NCBI RefSeq assembly: GCF_003573695.1
Contig: NC_039359.1
Coordinates: 155,178,210-155,242,209, forward strand
Direction of reading: 5' to 3'
DNA: 64,000 nt
From: Papaver somniferum
Taxonomy: Eukaryota; Streptophyta; Magnoliopsida; Ranunculales; Papaveraceae
The position numbers were made by a program, and so were the translations under genes. Numbering within the stretch: position 1 is the first letter of the stretch; every line of letters begins with the position of its first letter. Shown piece after piece: positions 23,024-35,087 of the stretch. A model generated the notes under the pieces. That model was not told the DNA's origin and ran no database searches. It saw nothing but the letters and a program-made list of their open reading frames with translations.

Positions 23024-26001
23024 TCACATACTTGTTTCCCCAACTTCGTACGCCGCATCAACCATCATTCTCTCTGTTCTTTGACTATCTGCCACATATT
23101 TTTTCCAATTCCTTCGCTTGAATTCTCTTGCTTTGCATTTGTCAACATCAATTTCTTGGAAATTTTTTCTTTCAACTGTATCTCCTCTTATAATGCCAAC
23201 ACCCTGAGGTAAAGGATACTTAATGCATTGATGAAATGTTGATGCAACAACTAATATACTATGCATCCATGGTCTTTCAATGAGATCACTATAAGGCGAC
23301 TCGACATCCACTACACAGAATGTGATATCTGTTGGTAAATGTTGTAGAAGAATTCGCATAGTCGCTTCTCCCTTTGGTTTATTCGTAGAACCATTAAAGC
23401 CATATATTTTGTATGTTGAAGGGATTAACTCATCATCTCTTCCACCCATGGTTTTATATGTATGGTAAAAAAGAATATCTACAGAACTTCCAATATCTAT
23501 AAGTATCATATTTATTGCCCAGGTGTCTTTCTCATTTTCTTCCTCATCTTCTTCCAATGGCTTCAGATTAATTCCCAATTGCACCACCAGTGGACACTCA
23601 TGTGATTATCCTCCTCCCAGTGTTTCATCTGCACTAAATGAGATTTTATGCTTTTGTCATTCCTTCAAGGGTGATATTTTTTCCAGGTTAAGAATTTCCC
23701 TTCCTTCAGCATCTCTTGCATATACTTGACTTAAGACATTATCATAAAAATCTTCTATGTTTTTGAACGAGTGTATAATCGAGTTACAATATAAATTCTT
23801 TGCCCTCACGCCCACTTCAATAACAAATGTATTCCTGTCCTTCTCCTTTGCATATGTATTTTCTTGAGGAGGTGGTGGTGGTAAATTCCTTGGTTGTTTT
23901 AGTAAGAAATCAATCATTCGCAATATAATCTTCCTCACATTTCTACAGTTGCTTGTTTTTTGACCGTGAAATCTATGATAGACACAAAATTATTTACTCC
24001 TCCTCCCTGACGGTGGCTCTTCGCCTACATTATGTGGTTCTGGAATATCATCCATTAGGAGAGCGGCTTCCCATACTTTATCCACTGTAGTATTCAACTT
24101 TGGCAAATTTATCTGTTCCCACACTATTCTTCCAGTTTTCTTGTTATAATGTGTTTGTTGTCCTGCAGAACTTCCTGGTTGAACTGTATCAGTACCTCCA
24201 CGATTTTGAAGTTGCTTGTCTCTGTACTCTTTATCAATCTCTGCTTGATCTGCACTGCCCATAGCCACTAACTTTTGTTCCATCTATGCATTATTCCTTC
24301 ATTGATTTCCCTGCGATGTACTCGCAACAACATTTGTCAGCATCGGAAGTAAACTTGTATTTCCACCTTTCAAATCAGATATTGCGAATGGGTAAGACTC
24401 CATATCTCTTTGCTTTTCCTCAAGTGCTATGTATTCTTCTTGAAATTCGCGAAGCTCCGACATTATTATTGTATCCTTTATTCTGAAGATTTGGGTATAT
24501 AATAGATCTTTTGCAAAGAGAACATTAATGAATGCAAGAATAAGATGTCGCTCATCCACCCGTCTTCCCATTTCACTACACATGGTTCTCCAACGTGTCG
24601 TTAGATGACGCAAACTCTCATTTGTTCTTATGCGAAGTCTGAATGCTGTCTCAATCCCTGGTTTGGATAGATTATTACTTATGTATTTCCCCAAAAAGAT
24701 ATTTTGGAAGTGATGAAATGAGCCAATGGATTCTACAGGTAGTCCTTCAAACCACTTCAAAGCTTCACATGCTAAACTTGCAGCAAAATATTTTCACATG
24801 TTGTATCGCACATGCACCTCCATCAAATATACTTGTAAATGCCGGTAAACTGCACTTAGATGGTATCGGTGCTCTCTGAATTTCCTTTGTAAATAAAGTT
24901 TTTCCAGCTTTCTCCACTGCTTCCTCTTGTTGTCTTCTTCCGCCATTTCTTTTGTAGTCATCATTTCTCTTAATTCTGCCATCTCCTTAAGAATTTATTT
25001 GCTTAATTATTGATCCAAATCCTCTCGCATGGGTCTTTTTAATCTTGCTTGTCTCAATCTATTCTCATGATTATTTTGGCGTATTGCTTCTTGTATCTCA
25101 TGTTGTTCAGTTTCTTCTCTTCTTCGACTATGCCTGTCAGTATTTGCTTCAATTTGTACTCTATCATGTCTTTGTTCGTAGCCTGTGCGATCATATCGAT
25201 GTCTTGATATCTCTCTTTCTTGTGGTGTAACTCGACCTTGTAATTCTCTTTCTTCTTTTCTTCTCTGTCTATCTCTCGCACGTGCAGTCTCTCGTTCGCG
25301 CTCATATTCGTCTCTTAATATTTCTCTGCCATGTAATATCATTTGTCCTTGCCTTGGATCATCTTCTTCCCTTTCAAAATTAATACGTGCGCGATGAAGA
25401 ATCTCACGTGGATGTTCATACCGATTAGTTGCTAAGTCAGCTATACGTCTCCTTTCCCTTTGATCCTCCAAATTTTCATTTTCTTGCGAGTTTTCTTCAA
25501 TGACTTCCATGTGTTGCCTTCGCCTATCATTTCCTCGATTAGATTGATGCTGTCGTGAAGAACTTCTACTTGATATTGACCTTGAGCGTGTAACACTCCT
25601 GACCTTTGATCTTGTAGTCTAAGATTCTCTTTTCGTAAATCATCATTTTGACGGATTAGATTCGCACGCTCTTCTTCTTCTCTCCTTCGTTCAATTAGTA
25701 ATCTTTGCCTAAGCTCTGCAATCGTCACATTTCCTTCACTCGCTGTAATTGGTCCTTCGTTCCCAATTCTCTGTCTTTCCTCCGTAGAATCCGTCATTTC
25801 AATATGGACACTCACCCTATCATAATCTATATCATTATTCTGTCCTTGTTCTCGCTGAGATCCAATTGGAATTTATGTTCTTTGATGTTCGTCCACTCTT
25901 TCTTCTCGTTGCTCAAGATTTGTAATTCGTCTTCGTTCAACAACTCTGTTACTTCTTCTAGTTGTCATTCCTTGTTCAACAACAGATTCAATCCATACCA
26001 T
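23024..26001 (-). pseudogene. Tat-type gag-protease, multiply disrupted
   Basis: A likely gag start is the ATG at 26001-25999. Translation then meets a TAA near 25880 and several frame changes. Gag is recognisable as an Arg/Glu-rich N-terminal region (25815-25007) and a capsid domain (24760-24299: MKWFEGLPVESIGSFHHFQ...). After more linker (24283-23657), the aspartic protease (23587-23024) reads ILIDIGSSVDILFYH, RPWMHSI and GVGIIRGD. No reverse transcriptase follows. It would have formed virus-like particles and processed Gag; it is now a relic. Confidence 0.72.
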
Positions 26002-26066
26002 CTCTAAATTTTTAGATCTCACTTTTTCCTTAAAATCTATGATATACTATCAGGAATTATCATCCA

Positions 26067-26087
26067 GAGCTGTTTCTGGCGCCAAAA
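26067..26087 (-). promoter_or_regulatory. Primer-binding site of the Tat element
   Basis: On the minus strand, ttttggcgccagaaacagc directly follows the LTR end ...caactaca. The tggcgc core is the usual tRNA-primed site in Tat and related lineages. Confidence 0.6.
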
Positions 26088-26479
26088 TGTAGTTGTCATA
26101 AATTAGACAATTACATTCCACTATCACTAAATGAGAATTTAGGTAATCATCTTCTTATTATATGAAATGTAGATAGAATTACAAGGATTGATCTAACTAT
26201 TACAATGATCTATTTTCCCTAGATTTATTTTCTCTCTCTCTATTTCTTGACCAAGACTCACTCTAGAACCTCTCTTCTTTATATAGGATTTTACATAGTG
26301 GATAACAGCTAAGAAACACATTATTTTCGGGATCACTATGCGACACATTCGCTCATCTTCGTATAGCGTACCTCTTTGCATAGTTCTTGACACTTTACTC
26401 GTGACTTTGCTGACATCATCTGGTGCGTCATCTCAACTTTGTTGTGTGCGATGCTCTTCGCTTAGGTTGTACTATTTAC
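26088..26479 (-). repeat. Tat LTR, inner part (392 bp)
   Basis: It begins at tgtagttgtcataa (plus view) and is interrupted at 26479 by the copia insertion. It continues at 31701-31740. The two pieces together give an LTR of about 432 bp with TG...CA ends. Confidence 0.65.
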
Positions 26480-27021
26480 TGTTAGTTATTGAAGACTAAT
26501 TAATTATTTCCTAAAGTTAGTCGTGGTTATTTAGGGAAGGGGTTTCCTAAACCGGTTAGGATTCTTGGTGGCCAAGTTTGTAACCTATATAAATAGGTAA
26601 TTAGGCCTTGTAGAATTAGATTGTGTAGAAAACGATTAAGAGATCGGTGAGAGATTTCTTGTATAGCTTTTATGGCTAAAGCTAGGGTTTCGTTGTGAGA
26701 GCATATTTGTGAGGAACAAGAGACAAGGTTATCGTCCCGGGTAATTGTTGCGGTGTAACCAAGGGTTTGCTGGGATTCACACGACGTTGTAATCATTTTT
26801 CTTCATAGTGGATTTGAGCTGGTGCGGATCAAAGTGGACGTAGAAAATATATACAAGTTGTATGTATTGGTCGAACCACTATTAATCTTGTGTCTTGTGA
26901 GTTGATTTATCTTTCTCGTATTTTATAGTTGCTTGTGCTTGGTTTACTTATTATTCATCATAATATCTCAAGATCCGTTATTCCGCGGTTGTCAGTGATT
27001 ATTCCTAAGAAAATCCTGACA
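26480..27021 (+). repeat. 5' LTR of the full-length copia
   Basis: TGTTAGTTATTG...AATCCTGACA. It contains a TATA-box word (cctatataaatagg, about 26586) as the likely promoter. It is near-identical to 31153-31695 and a closer match to it than to the LTR at 18183. Confidence 0.93.
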
Positions 27022-27084
27022 ACTGGTATCAGATCTCGGGGTTAGAGCTTTAGGGTTTATCGTAGTACGATTGGAGTGGGATTT

Positions 27085-30000
27085 ATGGGTGATAATAACG
27101 AAAGTACGGTAGCTAGGCTTAAAGTTTTTAATGGGAAGAACTTTGCGTTTTGGAAGTCTCAGATGGAAGACTACCTATATGAGAAAGACATTGATGATCC
27201 ATTGGGTGGAGTTGCGAAAAAGGGAGCACGCAAAGACGATGAATGGACAACCCTTGATCGCAAGTGTGTAGCCGTGATCCGTAGATGTCTAACGGAAGAA
27301 GTCTACAATAACGTACACGAGGAAACTAGTACGAAGGATCTTATGGATAAACTTGAAAAGTTGTATCAAAAGTCATCAGCCTCGGGGAAGATTATGTTGT
27401 GTGAATAATTATTTAATCTGAAGATGCAAGAGGGCGAAGCGATTTCAGCACATCTTGGGAAGTTTAAATCGATTATTTCTCAGCTTTTAAAAGTTATTAT
27501 TACTTTTGATGATGAATTTCAAGCTTTACGGTTGTTGTCGTCATTACCAAAGAGTTGGGAGACTGCAAGGACAACCATTAGTAATTCCACAGGGAGCGAG
27601 AAGTTGAAGATTGATGATGTGCAACAAAGGTTAATTGCTGAAGAGGAGAGAAGAATAGAACAAGGTTATGTTTCTAGTTCTTCAAGCTCGACCTTAAGTA
27701 TGCATGAAGAAGACAGAGGAAGGAGTTCAAATCGGAACAACAACAACAAATCTAGATGGATGTCTAGAGGAAAGTCTAAGGGAAGATCTCAATCTCGGCC
27801 TAAAGGTGTTGTTGGGTGTTGGGCGTGTAAGAAAGTAGGACACTTCAAGCGTGATTGTCCTGAAAACAAAGGTGCTAATAATGGTGGAAACAAAGATAAT
27901 CAAGAAGAGGTCAACGTAGTTGCAACTGCGTAACCGGTGAAGGTCCTTGTTGATAACAAGAAAGTGATTACGGAAGGTTTTCTACTACTCTATGAGGACA
28001 AGCAAGATGAGTCTTGGATTATAGACTCGGGAGCTTCTTTCCATGCGACGGGTGATAAGAGTATTATGATCTCTTACAAGGAAGGATACTATGGCCAAGT
28101 ATTCTTAGGTGACGTTGAAGCATGCAACATCATCGGTTTGGGTGATGTGATCTTGAAAGTCAACGGTTCAACATGGAAATTGAAGGATGTACGACACGTT
28201 CCAAATTTGAAGAAGAACTTGGTGTCTGTGGGACAAGTTTGTGATGATGACTGTGAAGTTGTGTTAACGAAACACAATTGGAAAGTGAAGAAAGGGGCTA
28301 TGGTTTTAGCTCGTGCAGTTAGAGTCGGTACTCTATACCATACTTCAGATGGAACTACTTTAGAAGTGGATAGTAGGGGTGAAGATACTAACTTATGGCA
28401 TAGAAGACTAGGGCACATGAGTGAGAAGAACATGAAAATTCTATGTTCGGGAGGATATCTACCTAAGGTGAAATCTGTTGATATGAGTTTTTGTGAAGAT
28501 TGTGTTCTTGGAAAGAAAAAAAGGGTTAGTTTCAGCAGAGGAGGAAGAGACTTGAGAAGTGCGAAACTTGATTTGGTTCACACAGATGCATGGGGAGCAA
28601 TTGATGTTGCATCTCACAGCGGATTCCAATATTATGTCACCTTTGTTGATGATCACTCAAGAAAGGTGTGGCTTTACTTCATGAAGAATAAGTTCGATGT
28701 GTATGAAGTATTTAGGAAGTGGAACGCTTTGGTTGAAACAGAAACTGGTCTGAAGTTGAAGTTTTTAAGGTCAGACAACGGTGGTGAGTATGACAAAATA
28801 GAATTCTTACAGTTATGTGCTACGAATGGAATTCGTTTGGAGAGGACAGTTCCAAGGACACCACATGAGAATGGAGTAGCAGAACGTATGAATTGGACGT
28901 TGAATGCACGTGCAAGGTGCATGAGATTGCAGTCTGGTTTTCCCGAGACGGCTGCTTATCCAATTAACAGGACACCTAGTAGTCCATTAGATATGAAAAT
29001 ACCAGAGGAGGTTTGGACTGGCAAAAAGGTAAATCTTTCTTATTTGAAAGTTTTTGGTTGTGTTGGTAATGTTCATATTAGTACCGGTGAGAGTTCTAAG
29101 ATAGGTGCTCAAGCAAAGAAGTGTATATTCATTGGTTATGAAATTGACGCTTTTGGGTATAAACTTTGGGACTATGAGGGTCACAAAGTTATTAGAAGTA
29201 GAGATGTCACTTTTAATGAGAACGAGTTGTACAAGGACAGGAATACAACACAAGTTGAAGATGTCAGGTCAAGCAACATCGATAAGGAGTTGTATATCGA
29301 TATTGATGATATTTCTGGAAAAAGAGTGGTACAAGAAGAGCACGATGTTGCTGTTGGCAGAGAAGTACAAGAAGGGACTTATGCTGCAGTGGGATTTACT
29401 CCTACAATTCCACAAGAAGTACGAAGATCGTCAACAACTCCGAAACCGAACCCAAGGTATGCTCTGAATTATCTATTACTTACGGATGGAGGTGAACCTG
29501 AAGATATTAAAGAAGCACTAGCGGCTGATGATTCAGGCAAGTGGCAACTTGCTATGGAAGATGAGATGAATTCACTTGAGGAGAATGACACTTGGGTGTT
29601 AGTAAAATTACCAAGAGGTAAGAAGGCGTTGCATAACAAGTGGGTTTATCGTATGAAATCTGAAGAAAATGGATAAATTCGCTACAAGGAGAGGTTGGTT
29701 GTGAAAGGTTTCCAGCAGAAACCTGGTGTTGATTACAACGAGATATTTTCTCAAGTTGTGAAGATGACTACTATACGAGTAGTGTTAAGTCTAGTGGCTT
29801 CTAAAGATCTATACCTTGAACAGTTGGATGTAAAAACAGCTTTTCTTCATGGTGACCTAGATAAAGAAATTTACATGAAGCAGCCAGAAGTATTCATAGT
29901 AAAAGGCAAGGAAGAGATGGTGTGCAAGCTAAAGAAGAGTTTGTATGGTTTAAAACAAGCCCCGAGACAGTGGTACAAGAAGTTTGATAACTTCATGTAT

Positions 30001-31044
30001 ATAAGTGGTTACTCACGGTGTAATTCAGATCATTGTTGTTACTTCAAAAGGAATGGTTCCGACTACATCATATTACTACTGTATGTGGATGATATGTTGG
30101 TTGCCGGAACATCTCTACAAGAAGTTGAGAATTTGAAGAAACAATTAGCAAGTGAGTTTGCTATGAAAGATCTTGGTGAAGCAAAGCATATTCTTGGTAT
30201 GAGGATCATAAGGGACAAAGCTAAGGGTACTCTTGTGCTTAGTCGGGCTGAATATATTGAACGGGTCTTGAAAAGGTTCAATATGAAGAATGTTAAACCA
30301 GTTAGCTCTCCACTTGGAAGTCAAATTCGTCTTTCAAGTATGAAGTGTGCAAAGACAAATGAAGAAAAGGAGTACATGACTAACGTACCATATTTTTCAG
30401 CTATTGGGCGTCTAATGTATGCTATGGTGTGCAAGAGACCGGATATTGCACATGCAGTGGGAGTAGTGAGTAGATATGCAAGCAACCCGGGAAAACAACA
30501 TTGGGAAGCTGTGAAGTGGATTCTCAGGTATTTGAGAGGTAACACAAATGTACCATTGTGTTACGGAAGAGGTGGTTTTATCTTGAGGGGTTATGTGGAT
30601 GTAGACTTCGCAGGTGATGTAGATAAAAGGCGAAGTACGACCGGGTATGTTTATACTATGGGGTCAGCTGCAGTGAGTTGGAACTCACGGTTACAGAAGT
30701 TGGTAACATTGTCTACTACGGAAGCGGAGTGCGTAGCATTGACAGAAGCGAGCAAGGAGATGATTTGGTTACAAGGCTTATTAGCTGACTTGGGCAAGGA
30801 ACATCGAGATAGTGTTATGTTTAGCGACAGTCAAAGCGCTATACATTTAGCCAAGAACTCAACCTATCATGCTAGGACGAAGCATATAGATATTCCTTAT
30901 CATTTCATTCGGGATCTCTTAGAAGAAGGAGAGTTGAAGCTCGAGAAGATTCTTGGTTCGAAGAATCCAGCGAATATGTTTACCAAGGGAGTTACATCAG
31001 ACAAGCTAAAGCTCTGCAAGGCTTTAGTTGGTCTCTCAGAATGA
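27085..31044 (+). pseudogene. Ty1/copia gag-pol with three in-frame stops
   Basis: A single frame runs from the ATG at 27085 to 31044, broken by TAA at 27406, 27931 and 29674. Order: Gag with zinc knuckle CWACKKVGHFKRDC; protease WIIDSGASFHAT; pre-integrase HRRLGHMSEKNM; integrase core with DAWG, LRSDNGGEYD and PHENGVAERM; reverse transcriptase with LDVKTAFLHGDL, YGLKQAPRQWYKK and YVDDMLVAG; RNase H with GYVDVDFAGD, TLSTTEAECVALTEA and KHIDIPYHFIRD. Compared with the copy at 18.8 kb, 24 bp are missing in the integrase between two gagac words. The first TAA is shared with that copy. All three stops can be reached by one substitution from CAA or GAA. Confidence 0.93.
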
Positions 31045-31140
31045 GGATCTGGTAGGGGAGCCGCACTGACATGAAGATGTTTTAGCACCGTAAATCCAAA
31101 GTTGAAGAAAAGGAGAATTGAAGACAATCAATGAGTCTTC

Positions 31141-31151
31141 AAAGTGGGAGA
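31141..31151 (+). promoter_or_regulatory. Polypurine tract of the copia
   Basis: aaagtgggaga lies two bases before the 3' LTR start TGTTAG, as needed for plus-strand priming. Confidence 0.8.
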
Positions 31152-31152
31152 T

Positions 31153-31695
31153 TGTTAGTTATTGAAGACTAATTAATTATTTCCTAAAGTTAGCCGTGGT
31201 TATTTAGGGAAGGGGTTTCCTAAACCGGTTAGAATTCTTGGTGGCCAAGTTTGTAACCTATATAAATAGGTAATTAGGCCTTGTAGAATTAGATTGTGTA
31301 GAAAACGATTAAGAGATCGGTGAGAGATTTCTTGTATAGCTTTTAGGGCTAAAGCTAGGGTTTCGTTATGAGAGCATATTGGTGAGGAACAAGAGACAAG
31401 GTTATCATCTCGGGTAATTGTTGCGGTGTAACCAAGGGTTTGCTGGGATTCACACGACGTTGTAATCGTTTTTCTTCATAGTGGATTTGAGTTGGTGCGG
31501 CTCAAAGTGGACGTAGACAATATATACAAGTTGTATGTATTGGTCGAACCACTATAAATATTGTGTCTTGTGAGTTGATTTATCTTTCTCGTATTTTATA
31601 GTTACTTGTGCTTTATTTACTTATTATTCATCATAATATCTCAAGATACGTTATTCCGCGGTTGTCAGTGATTATTCCCTAAGAAAATCCTGACA
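31153..31695 (+). repeat. 3' LTR of the full-length copia
   Basis: 543 bp, pair of 26480-27021. It carries the TATA word at about 31259. It is followed by the target duplication tttac. Confidence 0.93.
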
Positions 31696-31700
31696 TTTAC

Positions 31701-31740
31701 TTCGCTTGATTACTAACGTGTGCGATATTTTACTCCTACA
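31701..31740 (-). repeat. Tat LTR, outer part (40 bp)
   Basis: Continuation of 26088-26479 after removing the copia and one copy of its target duplication. It ends ...ttttactcctaca, the minus-strand LTR start TGTAGGAG. Confidence 0.6.
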
Positions 31741-32264
31741 AAGTGAGCACTAGCTCTTTCTATAACTATTCAGACTCTTATTTCACTTGATGATGAACCC
31801 TAAGAAACTATGATTAATCCCATATTACATAAGTTTTTGTGTGCAAACTGGTTCACGTGAAAATATTTAAATGGAAGTTGAAGTAGATAAACTTCTAAAG
31901 ACTGATACCCCGAATAGCAGCTTCATTCTTACACCGAATCATCCTCAACGACTGGAACTCGATGGATGTAGAAGTTCATTAAAAACTTTGCATCTTGAAA
32001 TTACTTTTGCCGTGGAAACAAAAAAGGTTGGAACTTAATAGAATCTTGATTTGAATGAGTTTATAGTAACCACAGTATACACTGTTAAAATCTGGCTAGA
32101 TTCGTACTTGAATTATTGGACTTACGGGCAACTGCTCGATTTTTTTTTAGACAGTTTAAGTTTGCGGATTTCATACAAGATTGGGGGTTTTAAACGGTAA
32201 CTTTGATCCATATTTAAACTTTTGGTCGCTCTTTTTTTATTTCAAAATGACAAACATCCTTACG
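31741..32264. other. Flanking DNA upstream of the ACC synthase relic
   Basis: No ORF supported. The first 55 bp (agcactagctctttctataa... ttcagactctta) resemble 17018-17070, the intron in front of the first chlorophyll synthase exon. Confidence 0.4.
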
Positions 32265-32275
32265 ATTATATATAA
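32265..32275 (+). promoter_or_regulatory. TATA box of the ACC synthase-like pseudogene
   Basis: attatatataa, about 100 bp before the ATG at 32375, with an AT-rich leader containing CT-rich and A-rich runs between. Position and sequence fit a plant core promoter. Confidence 0.5.
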
Positions 32276-32391
32276 GGGCTCTTTGACAAGGTGTTTTTCC
32301 TCACCACACCTCAAAGATCAAAGGATAATTACTTGAAAACAAGAACAATCTCACTCAAACTTTTTTTTCCCAATATGGTGGCTGTAGAAGT

Positions 32392-32718
32392 TGTTGGAAT
32401 ATATGGGAAAGTTAGCATACGTACAAGATACGTGCACCAAAGAAGACCAAGTCAATAACAAATCTAGCTAGTAAATCTCTAGATATATTTCACCTAGTCA
32501 ACATAGTTAGATTGTTCTAGGTTTACTGAGTGTTGTTTATCCTATTATTTGTATAAATAGGAATCACCCGTGTACATGTAATCTCATATCAGTAGTACTG
32601 ATGATCAATATAATTCACCCCTAGAGGGTTTTATCAGTGGACGTAGGTCAAGTGACCGAACCACTTTAATCTCTTGTCTCTCTTATTTGTCACTGATCCT
32701 AACTCTTATCATAAATCT
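32392..32718 (+). repeat. Left LTR of the element in ACC synthase
   Basis: 327 bp, about 98% like 34761-35087 by hand comparison. TATA word gtataaatagg at about 32560. Confidence 0.85.
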
Positions 32719-34760
32719 AATATGCTACATAGCAGGAAAAAGATCCAAATATCTTTTTCTGATCAATTGCTTCCACATCTGATTTCTTTTTCCCTTCTCA
32801 TTTCATTAAATTTTTTTTTCCCGAATATTACTTTTTGTTTGGTGATTCTTGTGTTTTGAGTTGGTAGCACAACTAGTTGATCTAGTTTCTAATTTGGATA
32901 CTGTCATTTGGTTTTCCAAATTCTCCTTCTCTTTGTTATGTCTTCAAAGCACTGTAATGGCTACCCTAGCCGACTGATTTTGTTATTCAGTGCCTTGCTC
33001 ATTAGCTCTGTCCTTTGCTAATCAATCTAATTTTATTTTTTTGTTTTGATCTTTTATATCAAAGATTAATCCAATGTTATTTTATTCCAAAAGTAACTTC
33101 AATAATCTCTCTATTATTAAACAATCTCTTTGTTGTTCTCTCCAACTAATTTTGTTGGTCTCCATTAGCTTTGCATATTCCGAATTTAGAGTATCCTATG
33201 GCTGTTTTTCTTTGTTCTCGTGTTGTAAATGGTGGAGTAATCCCATTACAGACGATGTTTGCTAACCTTCTTTTTTGGTGCGTCTCTGATGCATCAACAA
33301 ATATCAAGTGGATTTTAGTACTATAGAAAATCCCGTTTGTGTTTAAAATGGAAAACCATGCATGCTGTTGTTTTGGAGCTTCCGTTTTTCAATCGTTCAA
33401 CACCAACAAAGGGATTTTCTTATTTGGTTCGCTTGATAAAACAGATCAGGTAACAATTATTTTTAATTGTTTTCTTTCTTCTTCGTTGCTATTTTAGTGT
33501 GGATGATCAAATGTACATTCACAAGATTTTTTTTTTCTTTCTTGGTTCATGCTTGCCAAGAAGATCCAATTACATTTTTTGTCAGTAATAATAATGGTTG
33601 AGTCTTGATTCTCAAGGAATACCATTTTGATGACATGAATATCCTTTCTCGCCTTCCAAACATATCTCGTTTTGGATTTTTATTCAAGATTGCAATATTC
33701 AATCTTTGTTATCCGTGAACAATGATGTCAATATTGATTCTTTGATTCACTTACGTTTCAGATGTCAACACTTGCTTGACTTGACTATTTCATCCAATCC
33801 CTCATTCCTCCAAAGGTTGGAGACGTTAAACATGTGGATTTTTGTTCACCGATTCCACATTTTCAATCATTTTCAGATCCAACGATATCATCTTGACTTT
33901 GTCAAGATAATCAATTTCAAATTGGTTCTTTCTCTTCCTGAATTTGGTAACATCTTTCTTTTACGATACCGTCTCATATTATGTTTTTAAAAGAACATAA
34001 ATTTCATACAGTGGATTAAACCCACTTCACTCATCTGAGTTTTTTTTTTTTTGGATGATATCATAAATCTAATATTCATTTTTGTTGGTTCATTTTGATA
34101 ACCTTGCATCAGCAATATCTTTTTCGTCCATGTTTTGGATTTTTCAGATCAATCGTATCATCGTTTCTTTGGGTATTACTCCAAAGTCAATTTTGAGAAC
34201 AATTCCGTTTTGTGTTCTTATCAATTTAATATATGGACGACGAATTCAAGTTTTCCAGCAAGTTTCTTGCTATTCCAGGAAACATCAAGTATGGTCGACT
34301 CCTTTTATATGATCGTGCTTTATTTATCCTAATCAATTTTCTAGTCTATTGGTTTTCATGGACTTGATAAATTGCATTTATCCATTTCCATGGGCATGTT
34401 TGTATCTCAAATCAATCCCATTCAATATATCATTGTTCTATAACTCTTTTAAGTAACTACTATGGAGTTATGTTTATATCATCTGCATTCTCTATATCAC
34501 AACATCTGGACAATGCTGAATGGTGGAGTTAAAGGCTTTTACCAAGATCAAGGTTCGTTAAGTCGAGTTTTCATACACCAGTGGTACTGTGGCACCTCAA
34601 GTAACTACTCTATGATGTCCAAGTAAAGAGCGAGGAATCCACCGTTTGAAGACCGAATAGAGCAAGAGAAGAAGAATATAAAGTTTTTTTTTGCATCCAT
34701 CTTCTTCAACGACAGTTCAAGTTGCCCACTTCGATTCTCTCCATGTCCAACTTGAGGGGG

Positions 34761-35087
34761 TGTTGGAATAAATGGGCAAGTTAGCATACGTACAAGATAC
34801 GTGCACCAAAGAAGACCAAGTCAATAACAAATCTATCTAGTAAATCTCTAGATATATTTCACCTAGTCAACATAGTTAGATTGTTCTAGGTTTACTGAGT
34901 GTTGTTTATCCTATTATTTGTATAAATAGGAATCACCCGTGTACATGTAATCTCATCTCAATAGTACTGATGATCAATACAATTCACCCCTAGAGGGTTT
35001 TATCAGTGGACGTAGGTCAAGTGACCGAACCACTTTAATCTCTTGTCTCTCTTATTTGTCTCTGATCCTAACTCTTATCATAAATCT
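34761..35087 (+). repeat. Right LTR of the element in ACC synthase
   Basis: 327 bp, directly after the purine tract ttgaggggg and directly before the resumed ACC synthase codons (ata gca caa ttg). Confidence 0.85.

Larger units (their letters stand above)
26480..31695 (+). mobile_element. Full-length Ty1/copia retrotransposon with target duplication
   Basis: LTRs of 542 and 543 bp (26480-27021 and 31153-31695) flank a gag-pol reading frame. The 5-bp target duplication tttac lies at 26475-26479 and 31696-31700. The primer-binding site at 27024 reads tggtatcagatc (initiator-Met type with one change) and the polypurine tract aaagtgggaga is at 31141-31151. The LTRs differ at roughly 18 positions by hand count, so the insertion is not recent. 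Three stop codons prevent a complete polyprotein. It lies inside the LTR of the Tat element. Confidence 0.95.
20713..31740 (-). mobile_element. Tat-type Ty3/gypsy relic, 5' LTR interrupted by a copia
   Basis: The minus-strand element has a 5' LTR on the right (31740-31701 plus 26479-26088; TGTAGGAG...CAACTACA), split by the copia at 26480-31695. Next to the LTR is a primer-binding site ttttggcgccagaaacagc (complement of about 26069-26087). Gag and aspartic protease follow, and then a long non-coding part. A plus-strand (antisense) coiled-coil ORF lies at the far end. Reverse transcriptase and integrase are absent and the 3' LTR is lost at the 20.7-kb junction. Both the antisense ORF and the protease motif IxxGSSxDILF...GVGIIRGD are typical of the Tat lineage. 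Confidence 0.7.
32392..35087 (+). mobile_element. Non-autonomous LTR retrotransposon inside the ACC synthase exon
   Basis: Two 327-bp direct repeats (32392-32718 and 34761-35087) start tgttggaata and differ at about seven positions. A polypurine tract cttgaggggg (34751-34760) precedes the right LTR. The interior of about 2 kb has no gag, RT or integrase. The LTR carries gtataaatagg as TATA word. No clean 5-bp target duplication or canonical CA end is visible; the repeats end in aaatct. Removing the unit rejoins the ACC synthase coding frame, which identifies it as an insertion. Confidence 0.85.
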
